A stretch of DNA of 25,735 nucleotides from assembly GCA_023417315.1 (NCBI GenBank), contig JAEZFW010000088.1, forward strand, positions 1 to 25,735. Direction: 5' to 3'. Both the position numbers and the translations under genes were made by a program. How positions within the stretch are numbered: position 1 is the stretch's first letter; each line of letters starts with the position of its first letter. The DNA comes from Pseudomonadota bacterium. Lineage in GTDB: Bacteria; Pseudomonadota; Gammaproteobacteria; Steroidobacterales; Steroidobacteraceae. This document shows positions 14,848 to 22,695 of this stretch, one piece after another. The notes beneath the pieces were generated by a model, which searched no databases, was not told the DNA's origin, and saw only the letters and a list, made by a program, of their open reading frames with translations.

Positions 14848-14983
14848 GGTGAAGTGACGGAGTGACGAGGTGACGGAGTGACGAAGTCAGATCAAGACCA
14901 TCGAGCTCCGCCCCGTAACTCGCGTCCACCTGACTCGCTTAACTTCTGACTTCGTCACCTCGTCACCCTGTCACTTCGTCACT
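14846..14983. repeat. GTGACGRR dyad element D (gcvH-gcvPA spacer)
   Basis: The most regular copy. The left arm (14846-14892) has four intact 8-nt units plus a partial one and the cap GTCAGA. The right arm (14943-14983) has TCTGAC and four inverted units. The centre is about 50 nt. It begins at the gcvH stop codon and ends 12 nt before the gcvPA start. Confidence 0.9.
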
Positions 14984-14995
14984 CGATATCTACCA

Positions 14996-16360
14996 ATGCC
15001 CTTCATCCCCCACACCGAAGCCGACGTTCGTGAAATGCTCGCGACGATCGGTGCGTCGAGCATCGATGCGTTGTTCGAAGAAATCCCCGCAGCCCTGCGC
15101 TCGCGCGAGCTCACAGGCATTCCCGAAGCGCTGACGGAGATGCAGATCGGGCGGCTGATGCAGGCACGCGCGCAGCGCGACGGCACGCCGCTCAATTTCA
15201 TCGGCGCGGGTGCGTACGAGCACCACATTCCTGCCGCGATCTGGGCGATCGTGACGCGAGGCGAGTTCTACAGCGCGTATACGCCGTATCAAGCCGAAGC
15301 AAGCCAAGGCACGCTGCAGCTCTTGTATGAATATCAAACGATGATGACGCGCCTGACGGGCATGCAGGTGTCGAATGCGTCGCTGTATGACGGCGCATCC
15401 GCGCTCGCCGAGGCTGCGCTGATGGCAGTGCGTGCGCATCGCAAGTCGAAGGCAGCACGCATCCTGGTGCCTTCGACCGTGAACCCGACGTATCGCTCGG
15501 TGGCGAACGCCATTACCGAAGGCCAGAACCTCAAGTTTGACGTCCTTGCCTACGATACGAACACGGGCACGTTCGATCCAGCGCAACTCGATGCGTTCAA
15601 AGGTCAGGACATCACTGCGGTCGTCATCCAGCAACCGAACTTCTTCGGCTTGTTCGAAGACGTTGATCGCATTACGGACTGGGCGCACGCGAACGGCGCG
15701 CTCGTGGTCGCCGTCGTGAATCCGCTGTCGCTTGCGATCCTGAAACCGCCGGGCGAGTGGGGCAGCAAAGGCGTCGATATCGTGGTCGGCGATGGTCAGC
15801 CGCTCGGAGTTCCTCTTTCATCCGGCGGTCCGTATTTCGGTTTCATGACGACCCGCTTGGAGCATGTGAGACAGATGCCCGGTCGCATCATCGGACGAAC
15901 GGTCGATCTGGATGGCAAACCCGGATTCACACTCACCTTGCAGGCGCGTGAGCAGCACATTCGGCGCAGCAAAGCGACATCCAACATCTGCACCAATCAA
16001 GGCCTGCTCGTTACCGCCGCAACGATCTACATGTCGATGCTCGGTTCGCGGGGGCTCGAGCGAGTCGCTGCGGCAAGCCAGGCGCAAACGCGCGCGCTGA
16101 TCGAGGCGCTGACGCGAATCCCCGGCGTTAAGCTCGCCTTCGACGGTCCGCGTTTCCATGAGGGCGTACTGCGTTTCCAGAAGCCAGTAGCACCCATTCT
16201 TGCGGCGCTTGCAGAACAGGGCATCGTCGGCGGCTACGATCTGTCGCGACACTATCCCGAGCTCGGACATGCGCTGCTCGTGTGTGCGACTGAAACGAGA
16301 ACGGATGAGGACGTGGCGCGTTACGCAAGCGTTCTCGCGGACGTGATGAAGGTGACGTAA
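14996..16360 (+). CDS. gcvPA: Glycine dehydrogenase (decarboxylating) subunit 1
   Basis: The N-terminal half of the P protein as a separate polypeptide; with GcvPB it decarboxylates glycine and loads the aminomethyl group onto GcvH. The 454-residue product begins MPFIPHTEADVREML and contains GAGAYEHHIPAA, YTPYQAEASQGTLQ and the glycine-rich SSGGPYFGFM region typical of subunit 1. It lacks the PLP lysine, which is carried by subunit 2. No Shine-Dalgarno precedes ATG 14996; the upstream 40 nt are the arm of element D. The last residues and the TAA stop are part of element E. Confidence 0.97.
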   Translation: MPFIPHTEADVREMLATIGASSIDALFEEIPAALRSRELTGIPEALTEMQIGRLMQARAQRDGTPLNFIGAGAYEHHIPAAIWAIVTRGEFYSAYTPYQAEASQGTLQLLYEYQTMMTRLTGMQVSNASLYDGASALAEAALMAVRAHRKSKAARILVPSTVNPTYRSVANAITEGQNLKFDVLAYDTNTGTFDPAQLDAFKGQDITAVVIQQPNFFGLFEDVDRITDWAHANGALVVAVVNPLSLAILKPPGEWGSKGVDIVVGDGQPLGVPLSSGGPYFGFMTTRLEHVRQMPGRIIGRTVDLDGKPGFTLTLQAREQHIRRSKATSNICTNQGLLVTAATIYMSMLGSRGLERVAAASQAQTRALIEALTRIPGVKLAFDGPRFHEGVLRFQKPVAPILAALAEQGIVGGYDLSRHYPELGHALLVCATETRTDEDVARYASVLADVMKVT

Positions 16361-16447
16361 GTGACGAAGGCTCAAGCCGACGTCGCCCGCATCCGAGAAC
16401 ACTCTGACCTACATCACCTGCATCACCTCCATCACTTTCATCACTTA
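16341..16447. repeat. GTGAYG dyad element E, period-9 variant (gcvPA-gcvPB spacer)
   Basis: A divergent member of the same family with 9-nt units. The left arm (16341-16370) reads GTGATGAAG, GTGACGTAA, GTGACGAAG. The right arm (16402-16447), read as reverse complement, has four GTGATGNAR units and then GTCAGAG. The TAA in the second left unit is the gcvPA stop. The right arm runs into the gcvPB ATG and replaces any ribosome-binding site. Confidence 0.78.
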
Positions 16448-17919
16448 TGACGATGCACGAACCGCTCATCTTCACTCACTCTCGTTCTGGTCGCAGCGCA
16501 GCCGGGCAGTATCCGGCGGAAGCGAAAGTCGATGTGCCGGAGAGTTTGCGGCGTAGAACGCCGGCGGCGCTGCCCGAAGTGTCGGAGCTGCAGGCAGTGC
16601 GGCACTTCACACGCTTGTCGCAGTTGAATTTCTCGATCGACACGCACTTCTATCCCCTCGGCTCGTGCACGATGAAGTACAACCCTCGTGCGTGTAATCA
16701 GTTCGCGATGTTGCCCGGCTTTCTCGGCCGACATCCGCTCGCGCCCGAGAGCGTGAGTCAAGGATTCATGGAGTGCATGTTCGAGTTGCAGGAGATGCTG
16801 AAGGAAGTGACGGGCATGAAAGGCGTGTCGCTCACGCCCATGGCGGGTGCGCAAGGTGAGTTCGCGGGGGTCGCGATGATCCGCGCGTATCATCGGGCGC
16901 GCGGCGATCACGACCGCAACGAGATCATCGTGCCTGACGCTGCTCATGGAACGAATCCCGCCACGGCGACGATGTGCGGTTGCGCAGTGATCGAAGTGCC
17001 CTCGCTCGAGAACGGCGATATCGACATCGAGGCACTCAAGAAGGCGCTCGGGCCCAAGACTGCGGGCATCATGCTGACGAACCCGTCGACGCTCGGCGTG
17101 TTCGAGCGTCGTATTCAGGAAGTCGCAAAGCTGGTGCACGAGGCAGGCGGCCTTCTGTACTACGACGGCGCAAACTTGAATGCGATCTTGGGTAAAGTGC
17201 GGCCGGGCGACATGGGCTTCGATGTCATTCACATGAACTTGCACAAGACCTTCTCAACGCCGCATGGAGGCGGAGGTCCGGGCTCAGGGGCTGTCGGAGT
17301 GGGTCAACGTTTGCTCCCGTTCTTGCCCATCCCGATCGTCGGCAAGGAGGGCGACCGTTACCGTTGGCTCGAGGAGCGCGACGTGCCGCAAACCATCGGC
17401 CGTCTGTCTGCCTTCATGGGCAACGCGGGTGTGCTGCTGCGGGCGTATGTCTACATGCGCATGCTCGGGCGAGATGGCATGCATCGGGTCGCGGAATACT
17501 CGGCGCTCAACGCGAATTATCTGTTGGCTCGATTGCGTGCCGAAGGATTCGATGCAGCCTATCCGCAGCGGCGTGCCAGTCACGAGTTCATCATCACCGT
17601 GAAACGCCAAGCGAAAGAATTGGGCGTGACTGCGATGGACTTCGCGAAACGATTGCTCGATTTCGGGTTTCATGCGCCCACGACCTACTTCCCGCTGCTC
17701 GTACCGGAGTGCCTGTTGATCGAGCCGACAGAAACGGAAGCTAAGCAAGAGCTTGATGCTTTCGTCGACGCGCTCGTAGCGATTCAGCGTGAGGCGGAGC
17801 AGGATGCTGCCAAGGTCAAAGGCGCGCCCTATACCTTGCCGGTTCGCCGGCTCGACGATGTGCGCGCCGCCAAGCAATTGGATCTCGCGTACGTTGAGCC
17901 GCAGCCTCAGACTGGATAG
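16447..17919 (+). CDS. gcvPB: Glycine dehydrogenase (decarboxylating) subunit 2
   Basis: The C-terminal, PLP-carrying half of the glycine cleavage P protein. The 490-residue product includes FYPLGSCTMKYNPR near residue 68, DAAHGTNPATA near 164, and the cofactor lysine Lys267 in HMNLHKTFSTPHGGGGPGSG. The start at ATG 16447 gives the family N-terminus; an ATG two codons later is possible. No Shine-Dalgarno is present because the right arm of element E abuts the start. The split P protein is common in many bacteria, whereas E. coli has one fused GcvP. Its stop overlaps the dgkA ribosome-binding site. Confidence 0.97.
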   Translation: MTMHEPLIFTHSRSGRSAAGQYPAEAKVDVPESLRRRTPAALPEVSELQAVRHFTRLSQLNFSIDTHFYPLGSCTMKYNPRACNQFAMLPGFLGRHPLAPESVSQGFMECMFELQEMLKEVTGMKGVSLTPMAGAQGEFAGVAMIRAYHRARGDHDRNEIIVPDAAHGTNPATATMCGCAVIEVPSLENGDIDIEALKKALGPKTAGIMLTNPSTLGVFERRIQEVAKLVHEAGGLLYYDGANLNAILGKVRPGDMGFDVIHMNLHKTFSTPHGGGGPGSGAVGVGQRLLPFLPIPIVGKEGDRYRWLEERDVPQTIGRLSAFMGNAGVLLRAYVYMRMLGRDGMHRVAEYSALNANYLLARLRAEGFDAAYPQRRASHEFIITVKRQAKELGVTAMDFAKRLLDFGFHAPTTYFPLLVPECLLIEPTETEAKQELDAFVDALVAIQREAEQDAAKVKGAPYTLPVRRLDDVRAAKQLDLAYVEPQPQTG

Positions 17920-17928
17920 GAGCGATCG

Positions 17929-18324
17929 ATGGCCGAGCGGGAAGAGAAATTGAAAGCCGCGGTCATCGAGCACACGAAGCCGACGGGACTGCGCCGGCTC
18001 ATTTTGGCATCCGTCAACTCCCTGAAAGGATTGCGCAGCGCCTTCCTTTCCGAGGCGGCGTTTCGCCAGGAGCTGGCGCTCGCGATTGTGCTGATTCCCA
18101 TCGGGCTTTGGCTCGGCAAGACGGGAGTCGAGCGAGCGCTGCTGGTCGGCTCGGTACTCTTCGTGCTCGTGGTCGAATTGCTGAATACCGCGATCGAGAC
18201 GGTCGTGGATCGAATCGGTTTAGAACATCATCAGCTCTCCGGCCGCGCGAAGGACATCGGTTCTGCAGCGGTGTTCGTGGCGTTGGTGTTTCTCGTCGCT
18301 GTCTGGGCCTTGTTACTTTTCTGA
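17929..18324 (+). CDS. dgkA: Diacylglycerol kinase
   Basis: A small integral-membrane kinase that phosphorylates diacylglycerol to phosphatidic acid. The 131-residue product has three membrane segments (about residues 47-62, 67-88 and 108-130), the catalytic motif VELLNTAIETVVDRIG with Glu83, and RAKDIGSAAV before the third segment. The positively charged amphipathic N-terminus (NSLKGLRSAF) is also typical. AGGAG seven bases before ATG 17929 overlaps the gcvPB stop, so it is co-transcribed with the gcv genes and probably under the same riboswitch, although its function is unrelated. Confidence 0.95.
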   Translation: MAEREEKLKAAVIEHTKPTGLRRLILASVNSLKGLRSAFLSEAAFRQELALAIVLIPIGLWLGKTGVERALLVGSVLFVLVVELLNTAIETVVDRIGLEHHQLSGRAKDIGSAAVFVALVFLVAVWALLLF

Positions 18325-18391
18325 CATCGGGAACTCCTGCGGCCCGCGCGCGCTCCTAGCTAAACGCCGCCAAATTTGTCGAAATCAAAAC

Positions 18392-21253
18392 ATGCATAGA
18401 GCCATCGTTCTAGCCGCTGCGCTCCTCGCAAGCGTCTCCTTCGCCGCGGAGCAGGTGTCCGCTCCCGTCGTATCCGTGCCCGAGGTCGAGGACTCGCGCT
18501 GGACGAGGACGATCGAACGTGTCGCGAGCGGCGTCGTCACGATCCAAGTCGATCTCACGCGGGCGTTCGATACCGAGTGGAACATGTCGAGTCAGGCGAC
18601 CGGCTTCGTCGTGGATGCGAAGCGCGGATTGATTCTCACCAATCGTCATGTCGTGACGCCTGGTCCCGTCACCGCGCAAGCGGTGTTCTTGAACCGCGAG
18701 GAAGTGAAGCTCTATCCCGTCTATCGCGACCCCGTCCACGACTTCGGTTTGTATCGCTACGATCCGTCGAAGCTGCGGTTCATCGAGCCGACCGAGCTGA
18801 AGCTGCATCCCGATGGCGCACAGATCGGGCGCGAAATACGCGTCATCGGCAACGACGCGGGCGAGCAGCTCTCGATCCTGGCGGGCACGCTTGCGCGACT
18901 CGATCGTGAAGCGCCGAACTACGGCTTGGGCAAGTACAACGACTTCAACACGTTCTACTACCAGGCGGCCTCGAGCACGTCCGGTGGCTCCTCGGGCTCA
19001 CCCGTGATCGATATCGAAGGGCGCGTCGTTGCGCTGAACGCAGGCGGAAGCAGTGCTGCGGCATCGAGCTTCTATCTCCCCTTGGACCGTGTGGAGCGTG
19101 CGCTGCGTCTGATCCAGGACGGCAAGCCCGTCTCGCGCGGAACGCTGCAGACCGTGTTCTCGCATACGCCGTTCGATGAGGTGCGACGCTTAGGATTGAA
19201 GAACGAGACCGAGAGCGAGGTTCGTCGCAAGTTTCCGCGCGGCACAGGCATGCTCGTAGTGTCCGAGGTTCAGCGCGGCTCGCCGGCCGAGAAGATCATC
19301 GAGCCCGGCGATATCTTGGTGCGGATCAACGATGAGCTCAGCGTCGATTTCGACGCGTTGGCTGCTGTGCTGGACGAGGGAGTGGGCAAGACGGTGAAGC
19401 TCACGCTCCAGCGTGGCGGGGAGGTATTGGAGCGCCAACTTACGATCCAGGACCTGTATGAGATCACACCGGCTACCTTCGTCGAGTTCGGGGATGCTGT
19501 CGTTCACAACTTGTCCTGGCAGCAGGCGCGTCACATCAATGTGCCGATCAGCGGGGTGTATGTCGCCAATCCTGGTTACGTGCTCGGGGCGGCTGCGGTC
19601 CCGCGTGGTGCAGTGATCACGGAGATCGACGGCAAGCCGATCGCTACGCTCGCCGAGTTCGAGGGCGTGCTGCGCAACATGAAAGACGGGGCGCGCGCGA
19701 CGGTGCGCTACTTCACCATCGACGATCCGAAGACGGCGCAATGGCGTGTCATGCGCATGGACCGACGTTGGTATCCGGCGGCCACGTGCCGACGCGACGA
19801 TAAGCTTGGGACGTGGCCGTGCACCGCATGGACCGAAGACGGCGTCGCTGAACCGCCCCAGCCCGCGACGACCACCTTCGCAAAGACGAACGATCCGATC
19901 GTGACGACGCTTGCACCGTCGCTCGTGCTCGTGAACTTCGACATGCCGTACTCGGTCTCGGGCATCACCGAGCGCAACTATTACGGCACGGGACTCATCG
20001 TCGACGCTGAGCGAGGCTTGGTGGCGGTCGATCGCAATACCGTTCCTGCGCCTATTGGCGATGTCAGACTCACCTTTGCCGGCACGATCGAAGTGCCGGG
20101 TCGTGTGGAGTACATCCATCCGTTGCACAACCTCGCGATGATCTCGTACGACCCGAAGCTGATCGGCGATACGCCGGCGCGTTCCGCCACGTTCAAGCCG
20201 GCCGAGTTGCATCCAGGCGAGAGCGTCCGGGTCGTCGGATTGCGAGCCGATGGCAAGGTGCAGGCGCGGCAAGCGACAGTCGCATCGGTGGATCCCGTGC
20301 AGTATCCGTTGTCGCGCACACTGCAGTTTCGCGAATCGAATCTCGAGACAGTCAGTCTCATCAATGGACCGACCGACTACGACGGCGTCATCGCGAACAA
20401 GGATGGGCAGGTGGTCGCGACGTGGGCGAGCTTCGCCTACGAGGCTGGGCGCGAAATCGCTCAGGAGAATCGCGGCATTCCGGCGGACCTGATCGCCGAG
20501 ATGCTGCGGGTCGTGCGTACAGACCGCCCGCTGCATTCGCTCGAAGCCGAGTTCCTGCCGATTCCGCTCTCTGCTGCGAGCAAGTTGGGTCTGTCGCCCA
20601 AGTGGGTCACGCGAATCACACAGCACAGCCCCGAGCGGCGCCAGGTGCTGAGCATCTCACGCCTCGTCGGCGGCTCTCCCGCGGACGGGCTGCTGCGCTC
20701 GGGCGATTTGATCCTCGACATCGATGGAACAGTCGTGAACCGATTCCGCGAGGTCGAACGAGTCGTGCAGAAGCCGACCGTGAAGATCACGGTGCTGCGA
20801 AATGGTGCCGAGCAGGCGATCGAAGTACCGACCGTCGCGCTCGGTGGGTCCGAGCTCGATCGCATCGTTCTGTGGGCGGGTGCAGTGCTTCAGAAGCCGC
20901 ATCGTGCGCTTGCCGCGCAGCGAGGCATCGAGCCTTCGGGCGTGTTCGTCGCGTACTTCTCCTACGGCTCGCCGGCCACGCGCTATCAACTCTGGGCGGG
21001 ACGTCGCATTACAGAAGTGGACGGGCAGCCCACTCCCGACTTGGATGCGTTCATTCGCGCGGTCTCCGGCCGTGAAGACAACAGCTCGGTTCGCGTACGA
21101 ACACTCACCTGGAACGGCTCGGTCGAGGTCATCACGCTCAAGCTAGATAATCAATACTGGCCCATGTACGAGCTGAAGCGCACGAACGAAGGCTGGAAGC
21201 GCTTCGGTCCCGGCGCCTCGAAGGAGTCGAGTCCTCAAATGAGCGGCTTGTAG
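18392..21253 (+). CDS. Double-HtrA trypsin-like/PDZ protease (Nma111-like)
   Basis: A 953-residue protein with an N-terminal signal peptide (cleavage near SFA-AEQ, residue 18), hence periplasmic. The first trypsin-like domain (about 35-245) has a full triad: His86 in LTNRHVV, Asp117 in PVHDFGLYRYD and Ser201 in GGSSGSP. PDZ-like repeats follow near 283-350 and 387-450. A second protease-like domain (about 505-715) aligns motif by motif but is dead: VDRNTV near 546 in place of the His motif, Asn580 in HPLHNLAM, and TDYDG near 661-665 in place of the Ser motif. Two more PDZ-like repeats lie near 750-815 and 849-915. This active-half plus degenerate-half order, and stretches such as the SSTSGGSSGSPVI region, resemble eukaryotic Nma111/DEG7-type HtrA proteins. 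Substrates are unknown; periplasmic quality control is inferred. Confidence 0.9.
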   Translation: MHRAIVLAAALLASVSFAAEQVSAPVVSVPEVEDSRWTRTIERVASGVVTIQVDLTRAFDTEWNMSSQATGFVVDAKRGLILTNRHVVTPGPVTAQAVFLNREEVKLYPVYRDPVHDFGLYRYDPSKLRFIEPTELKLHPDGAQIGREIRVIGNDAGEQLSILAGTLARLDREAPNYGLGKYNDFNTFYYQAASSTSGGSSGSPVIDIEGRVVALNAGGSSAAASSFYLPLDRVERALRLIQDGKPVSRGTLQTVFSHTPFDEVRRLGLKNETESEVRRKFPRGTGMLVVSEVQRGSPAEKIIEPGDILVRINDELSVDFDALAAVLDEGVGKTVKLTLQRGGEVLERQLTIQDLYEITPATFVEFGDAVVHNLSWQQARHINVPISGVYVANPGYVLGAAAVPRGAVITEIDGKPIATLAEFEGVLRNMKDGARATVRYFTIDDPKTAQWRVMRMDRRWYPAATCRRDDKLGTWPCTAWTEDGVAEPPQPATTTFAKTNDPIVTTLAPSLVLVNFDMPYSVSGITERNYYGTGLIVDAERGLVAVDRNTVPAPIGDVRLTFAGTIEVPGRVEYIHPLHNLAMISYDPKLIGDTPARSATFKPAELHPGESVRVVGLRADGKVQARQATVASVDPVQYPLSRTLQFRESNLETVSLINGPTDYDGVIANKDGQVVATWASFAYEAGREIAQENRGIPADLIAEMLRVVRTDRPLHSLEAEFLPIPLSAASKLGLSPKWVTRITQHSPERRQVLSISRLVGGSPADGLLRSGDLILDIDGTVVNRFREVERVVQKPTVKITVLRNGAEQAIEVPTVALGGSELDRIVLWAGAVLQKPHRALAAQRGIEPSGVFVAYFSYGSPATRYQLWAGRRITEVDGQPTPDLDAFIRAVSGREDNSSVRVRTLTWNGSVEVITLKLDNQYWPMYELKRTNEGWKRFGPGASKESSPQMSGL

Positions 21254-21268
21254 AGACTGCTACGAGCT

Positions 21269-21299
21269 GAGCGTGCTCCAGTTCCCCTCAAGCACGCTC
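21269..21299 (+). terminator. Probable terminator after the double-HtrA gene
   Basis: GAGCGTGCT (21269-21277) pairs perfectly with AGCACGCTC (21291-21299) around a 13-nt loop, 16 nt past the stop codon. The tail (GGTGTTTCCCCC) has only a short T run, so termination efficiency is uncertain. Confidence 0.5.
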
Positions 21300-21357
21300 G
21301 GTGTTTCCCCCACGCAACAGTCATGATGGCTGGTATGCCGCTGCGGTTGCAGGTGCC

Positions 21358-21366
21358 TGCTATCAT
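21358..21366 (+). promoter_or_regulatory. Extended -10 promoter, possible leaderless sua5
   Basis: TGCTATCAT carries the extended TG motif and a -10 box matching at five of six positions. Its last base is seven bases before the A of ATG 21373, so the predicted transcript begins at the start codon. There is no Shine-Dalgarno. The arrangement mirrors that at 3731-3747. Confidence 0.5.
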
Positions 21367-21372
21367 TGCCGG

Positions 21373-22416
21373 ATGGTCATCGCGCGGGTATTGCAGCAAC
21401 AGATTCAGGACGCAGTCGAAGCGCTTCGAGCGGGCGATCTCGTCGCATTCCCGACGGAGACTGTCTACGGCCTCGGCGCGAACGCAAACAATCCAGAAGC
21501 GGTTCGCAAGATCTTCCGGCTGAAAGGTCGGCCGTCCACTCACCCCGTGATCGTGCACATCGATCATCCGCGCTACTTGCAGCGCTGGGTGAGAGAAATG
21601 TCAGACGACGGCAAGAAGCTCGCGGACGCGTTCTGGCCCGGTCCGCTCACGCTGGTCGCAAAGCGCGCGCCCGCGGTGAACGATGTCATCACCGGCGGCC
21701 AAGATACGGTGGCGATTCGTGTTCCGAACCATCCTGTCGCGCAACAGTTGCTGAATGCTTTCGGCGGCGGAATCGCAGCGCCCTCGGCGAATCGTTACGG
21801 CCGCGTGAGCCCGACGCGTGCCGAGCACGTGCGCGAGGAATTCGAGGATGAGGTGAAGATCATTCTCGATGGCGGCGACTGCAAGGTCGGACTCGAGTCG
21901 ACGATCGTCTCGTGCGTCGGAGATGTGCCTCGCGTGCTTCGCCCTGGAAGCATCAGCTTGTCGCAGCTACGGGCCGTGTGTCCGAACATCCAAGTGGGGC
22001 CAAGCCCCAATGCACCACGCGTGCCTGGCACGACGAAACGTCACTATTCGCCGGCGACGCCTGTGAATGTGGTTCCCAGTCGCAGGCTCGAGCAAGTCAT
22101 GAACGAGTTCACCACCAAAGGCGAGAAGGTCGCTGTGCTCGCCTTGCGCCCGCCTGCGACGGCGAATCCGTACATGACGTGGATCAACGCGGGCAACCGA
22201 CCGGACCACTACTCCCGTCAGCTCTACACGAATCTACGCACGCTCGATAAAGCGGGCGCCAAGATCATCCTCGTCGAAGAAGTTCCCGCAGGCGAGAAGT
22301 GGGATGCCGCCCGCGATCGCCTCCGCCGCGCCGCCTCCGCCGAAAACATCGTCACGTACGATCAAGACATCGCAGCGTGGGTGGCGGATTTTGGGGAAGA
22401 GGGTGGACCTGCATAA
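21373..22416 (+). CDS. sua5: L-threonylcarbamoyladenylate synthase (Sua5 type)
   Basis: Makes threonylcarbamoyl-AMP from threonine, bicarbonate and ATP for t6A37 modification of ANN-decoding tRNAs. The 347-residue product is the long form: a YrdC domain (about residues 5-210, with FPTETVYGLGA and the KGRPSTHPVIVHI substrate-binding segment), the PGTTKRHYSPATP linker near 218, and a C-terminal Sua5 domain (about 230-345). E. coli TsaC is the short YrdC-only form, so this differs from the enteric version. The frame is open for 24 codons upstream, but the family N-terminus begins at ATG 21373. It converges on the AAA ATPase gene with a long inverted repeat between them. Confidence 0.95.
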   Translation: MVIARVLQQQIQDAVEALRAGDLVAFPTETVYGLGANANNPEAVRKIFRLKGRPSTHPVIVHIDHPRYLQRWVREMSDDGKKLADAFWPGPLTLVAKRAPAVNDVITGGQDTVAIRVPNHPVAQQLLNAFGGGIAAPSANRYGRVSPTRAEHVREEFEDEVKIILDGGDCKVGLESTIVSCVGDVPRVLRPGSISLSQLRAVCPNIQVGPSPNAPRVPGTTKRHYSPATPVNVVPSRRLEQVMNEFTTKGEKVAVLALRPPATANPYMTWINAGNRPDHYSRQLYTNLRTLDKAGAKIILVEEVPAGEKWDAARDRLRRAASAENIVTYDQDIAAWVADFGEEGGPA

Positions 22417-22446
22417 CGCTGCGCAGTCCGCGGTAGGCAGCCGAGC

Positions 22447-22695
22447 TTTCGTCGGCAAGGAAGCCTAACGGCACGGCAGCCGTGCTATCGACGGCAAGGG
22501 AGCCTAACGGCAGGGCCAGAGAATAGATTCTTATCTGCAGCAGGCACGCGATCGTGGCTCAGATCGGTCTATGTTTCACGTGCTCGTGCACACCCCGTCC
22601 GCCACTCTGACCTTGCCGACAGGCTTCATTGCCGTCGCACGCACGGCTCCCCTGCCGCTAGGCTCGCTTGCCGTCGATAGTACGGCTGTCCTCAT
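22447..22695. repeat. Long inverted repeat between convergent genes
   Basis: Arms 22477-22515 and 22650-22688 are reverse complements at 36 of 39 positions. Each arm also has a neighbouring, looser direct copy of the same roughly 30-nt unit (core GGCAAGGAAGCCTAACGGCA at 22454-22473), so the element contains about four units in head-to-head pairs. The 134-nt centre has no gene. It fills the gap between the sua5 stop and the AAA ATPase stop, where it could end transcription from both sides or be an intergenic repeat family. It does not share the GTGACGRR units. Confidence 0.75.

Noticed and set aside
14316..14983. CRISPR-like array from the repeated GTGACG units
   Set aside because: Units are 8 nt with no spacers, arms are inverted to each other, and there are no cas genes.
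19190..20626. Minus-strand frame of 478 codons inside the double-HtrA gene
   Set aside because: Antisense to a well-supported protease with catalytic motifs; its Arg/His/Asp-rich translation has no recognisable fold.
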